42,255 nt of DNA from positions 1 through 42,255 of the IMG/VR virus record IMGVR_UViG_3300013126_001841; one strand, written 5' to 3'. Positions 41,307-42,255 of the stretch are shown in pieces. The DNA is from a virus. The notes under the pieces were generated by a model. The model was not told the DNA's origin and did no database searches. It worked only from the letters and a program-made list of their open reading frames with translations. A program made the position numbers and the translations under genes. Each line of letters starts with the position of its first letter. Position 1 is the first letter of the stretch.

Positions 41307-42255
41307 TTATTTTAACATCTCTAGTAGATTATCGCAACTAAAATAATTCTTAGTTAATATATCTACCTGTTTATTTAGGCTTGGTAGAAACTTTTCATAA
41401 TTATCCATGTACTGTATGATTTTATAACAGATATCTTTTCTATGAATTTCATAAGATTCAAAAGATTCTGTCCATTTACTAGGATATTTGAACGTGTCAA
41501 ATGCCATTTCTTTATAACTTAATCTATCCGGAACCATTGGTATGGCATCTACTAGGGCACCTTCATACCAGCTAATACCTAGTGTTTCTTGTAGGTTAGC
41601 TGAAAAGACAATCTTAGCTTCACCTAGCATGTTATGATATTCATTTTTAGTCAATGGATATTCTTGACAAATTTTGAATTCATATTGTGGTAAATGTTTT
41701 TTAAGATCTTCAAAAATAGGCAGTTGTTTTTCTGGAGCGATACGATGAGGAAAAAGTATAAGATCTCGCTTAAGCATATTCTTATACATTAACAAAGTAT
41801 CAGACATATACTCCATAGGCCAACCAGTTCTTACTATACCTGAATATTCTCCTCGTATAGCTTCGTTGATTTGTTCTTCTATCCAGGGATTTTCAAACAT
41901 TTCATCATTGATAAGATTACGCATAAACATCTCAATGTGAAAGTCTGTGGCAAAGTAATTATAATCTGCTGAAAAGAAAAAACTTTTTTCAGCATGACGA
42001 ACCCAAGAACGATTACCAATTAGTCTACCTAAAAAATCTTGAGGATCATAACTACCAGCATGCCATAGAGCATGAATGACTACTTTGATATCGAGCAGTT
42101 CACTCATGTATTTCAAGTTTATGATGCCAGGATGCCAAGCATCAGTAAAAATAAAATGATCCCCAGGCTTAACTGCTCCGGATGTAAATAGACGACTAAA
42201 TTCTTCAACTTGGCGAGACTTATAGATATTAGTGCCACCAAAATTAAGAAAGGCG
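41307..42255 (-). CDS. GT4-type glycosyltransferase (5' partial)
   Basis: The reading frame remains open to the right edge: upstream codons encode FGGTNIYKSRQVEEFSRLF and GDHFIFTDAWHPG before the first internal ATG, so the gene starts outside the window. FPHRIAPEKQLPIFEDLKKH and FSANLQETLGISWYEGALVD are typical of the GT4/GT1 nucleotide-sugar-binding half, including the acidic E-x7-E-type segment. DILTKNYFSCDNLLEMLK ends the protein. The GIY-YIG gene converges on it with an eight-base gap. It probably transfers sugars in the cytoplasm to a phage or host glycan. Confidence 0.72.
   Translation of the reverse strand, partial: AFLNFGGTNIYKSRQVEEFSRLFTSGAVKPGDHFIFTDAWHPGIINLKYMSELLDIKVVIHALWHAGSYDPQDFLGRLIGNRSWVRHAEKSFFFSADYNYFATDFHIEMFMRNLINDEMFENPWIEEQINEAIRGEYSGIVRTGWPMEYMSDTLLMYKNMLKRDLILFPHRIAPEKQLPIFEDLKKHLPQYEFKICQEYPLTKNEYHNMLGEAKIVFSANLQETLGISWYEGALVDAIPMVPDRLSYKEMAFDTFKYPSKWTESFESYEIHRKDICYKIIQYMDNYEKFLPSLNKQVDILTKNYFSCDNLLEMLK

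Noticed and set aside
1-42255. tRNA genes, CRISPR arrays, insertion sequences or integrase
   Set aside because: No cloverleaf-like, regularly spaced repeat, transposase or integrase signals were seen by reading both strands.

Overview
The window looks like part of the genome of an AT-rich, T4-like marine myovirus of the cyanophage/pelagiphage type. The evidence is a very large tail structural protein, a tandem array of tail-fibre genes, a T4-type RNase H, several NATAAATA late-promoter-like motifs, FolE and QueE, and almost no intergenic space. I see no integrase, tRNA, rRNA, CRISPR array or insertion sequence. The host cannot be named from the sequence alone. No gap between genes exceeds about 60 bases.

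The plus strand (1-28754) has two parts. The first is a tail/adhesion module (1-17195): a structural protein of over 2200 residues that is open at the left edge, a 221-residue protein, a tail-collar fibre protein, three more fibre proteins sharing the same N-terminal module, and two paralogous smaller structural proteins. The second is a tightly coupled block (17256-28754) with mostly overlapping stop and start codons. It encodes four glycosyltransferase-like proteins, one of them a 643-residue protein with four degenerate tandem modules before one complete module. Four radical SAM proteins follow, carrying five radical SAM domains in total, mostly of the N-terminal-twitch type. I think this block is the most interesting system here: a phage-borne glycan or peptide modification cassette placed directly behind the fibre genes. 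Its substrate is unknown.

The minus strand (28735-42255) meets the plus strand tail to tail with a 20-base overlap of coding ends. Read in its own direction, from right to left, it carries a glycosyltransferase (open at the right edge), GTP cyclohydrolase I, an NAD-dependent sugar epimerase/dehydratase, an MBD4-like DNA glycosylase, an acidic small protein, a cupin, a phosphoribosyltransferase and a HIT-family protein. After several tiny proteins come a 2-oxoglutarate/iron oxygenase, a glycosyltransferase-like protein, a short DegT-type aminotransferase, QueE, a coiled-coil protein, RNase H, and a run of small conserved-looking phage proteins of unknown role. FolE and QueE are two enzymes of the preQ0 (7-deazaguanine) pathway; QueD and QueC are not in the window. 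A GIY-YIG endonuclease gene lies antisense within this operon, immediately upstream of folE.

Most minus-strand starts were chosen from ATGA or TAATG overlaps or from visible Shine-Dalgarno sequences, which shortened several longer open frames. Functional names rest on motifs read by eye; no database search was possible.
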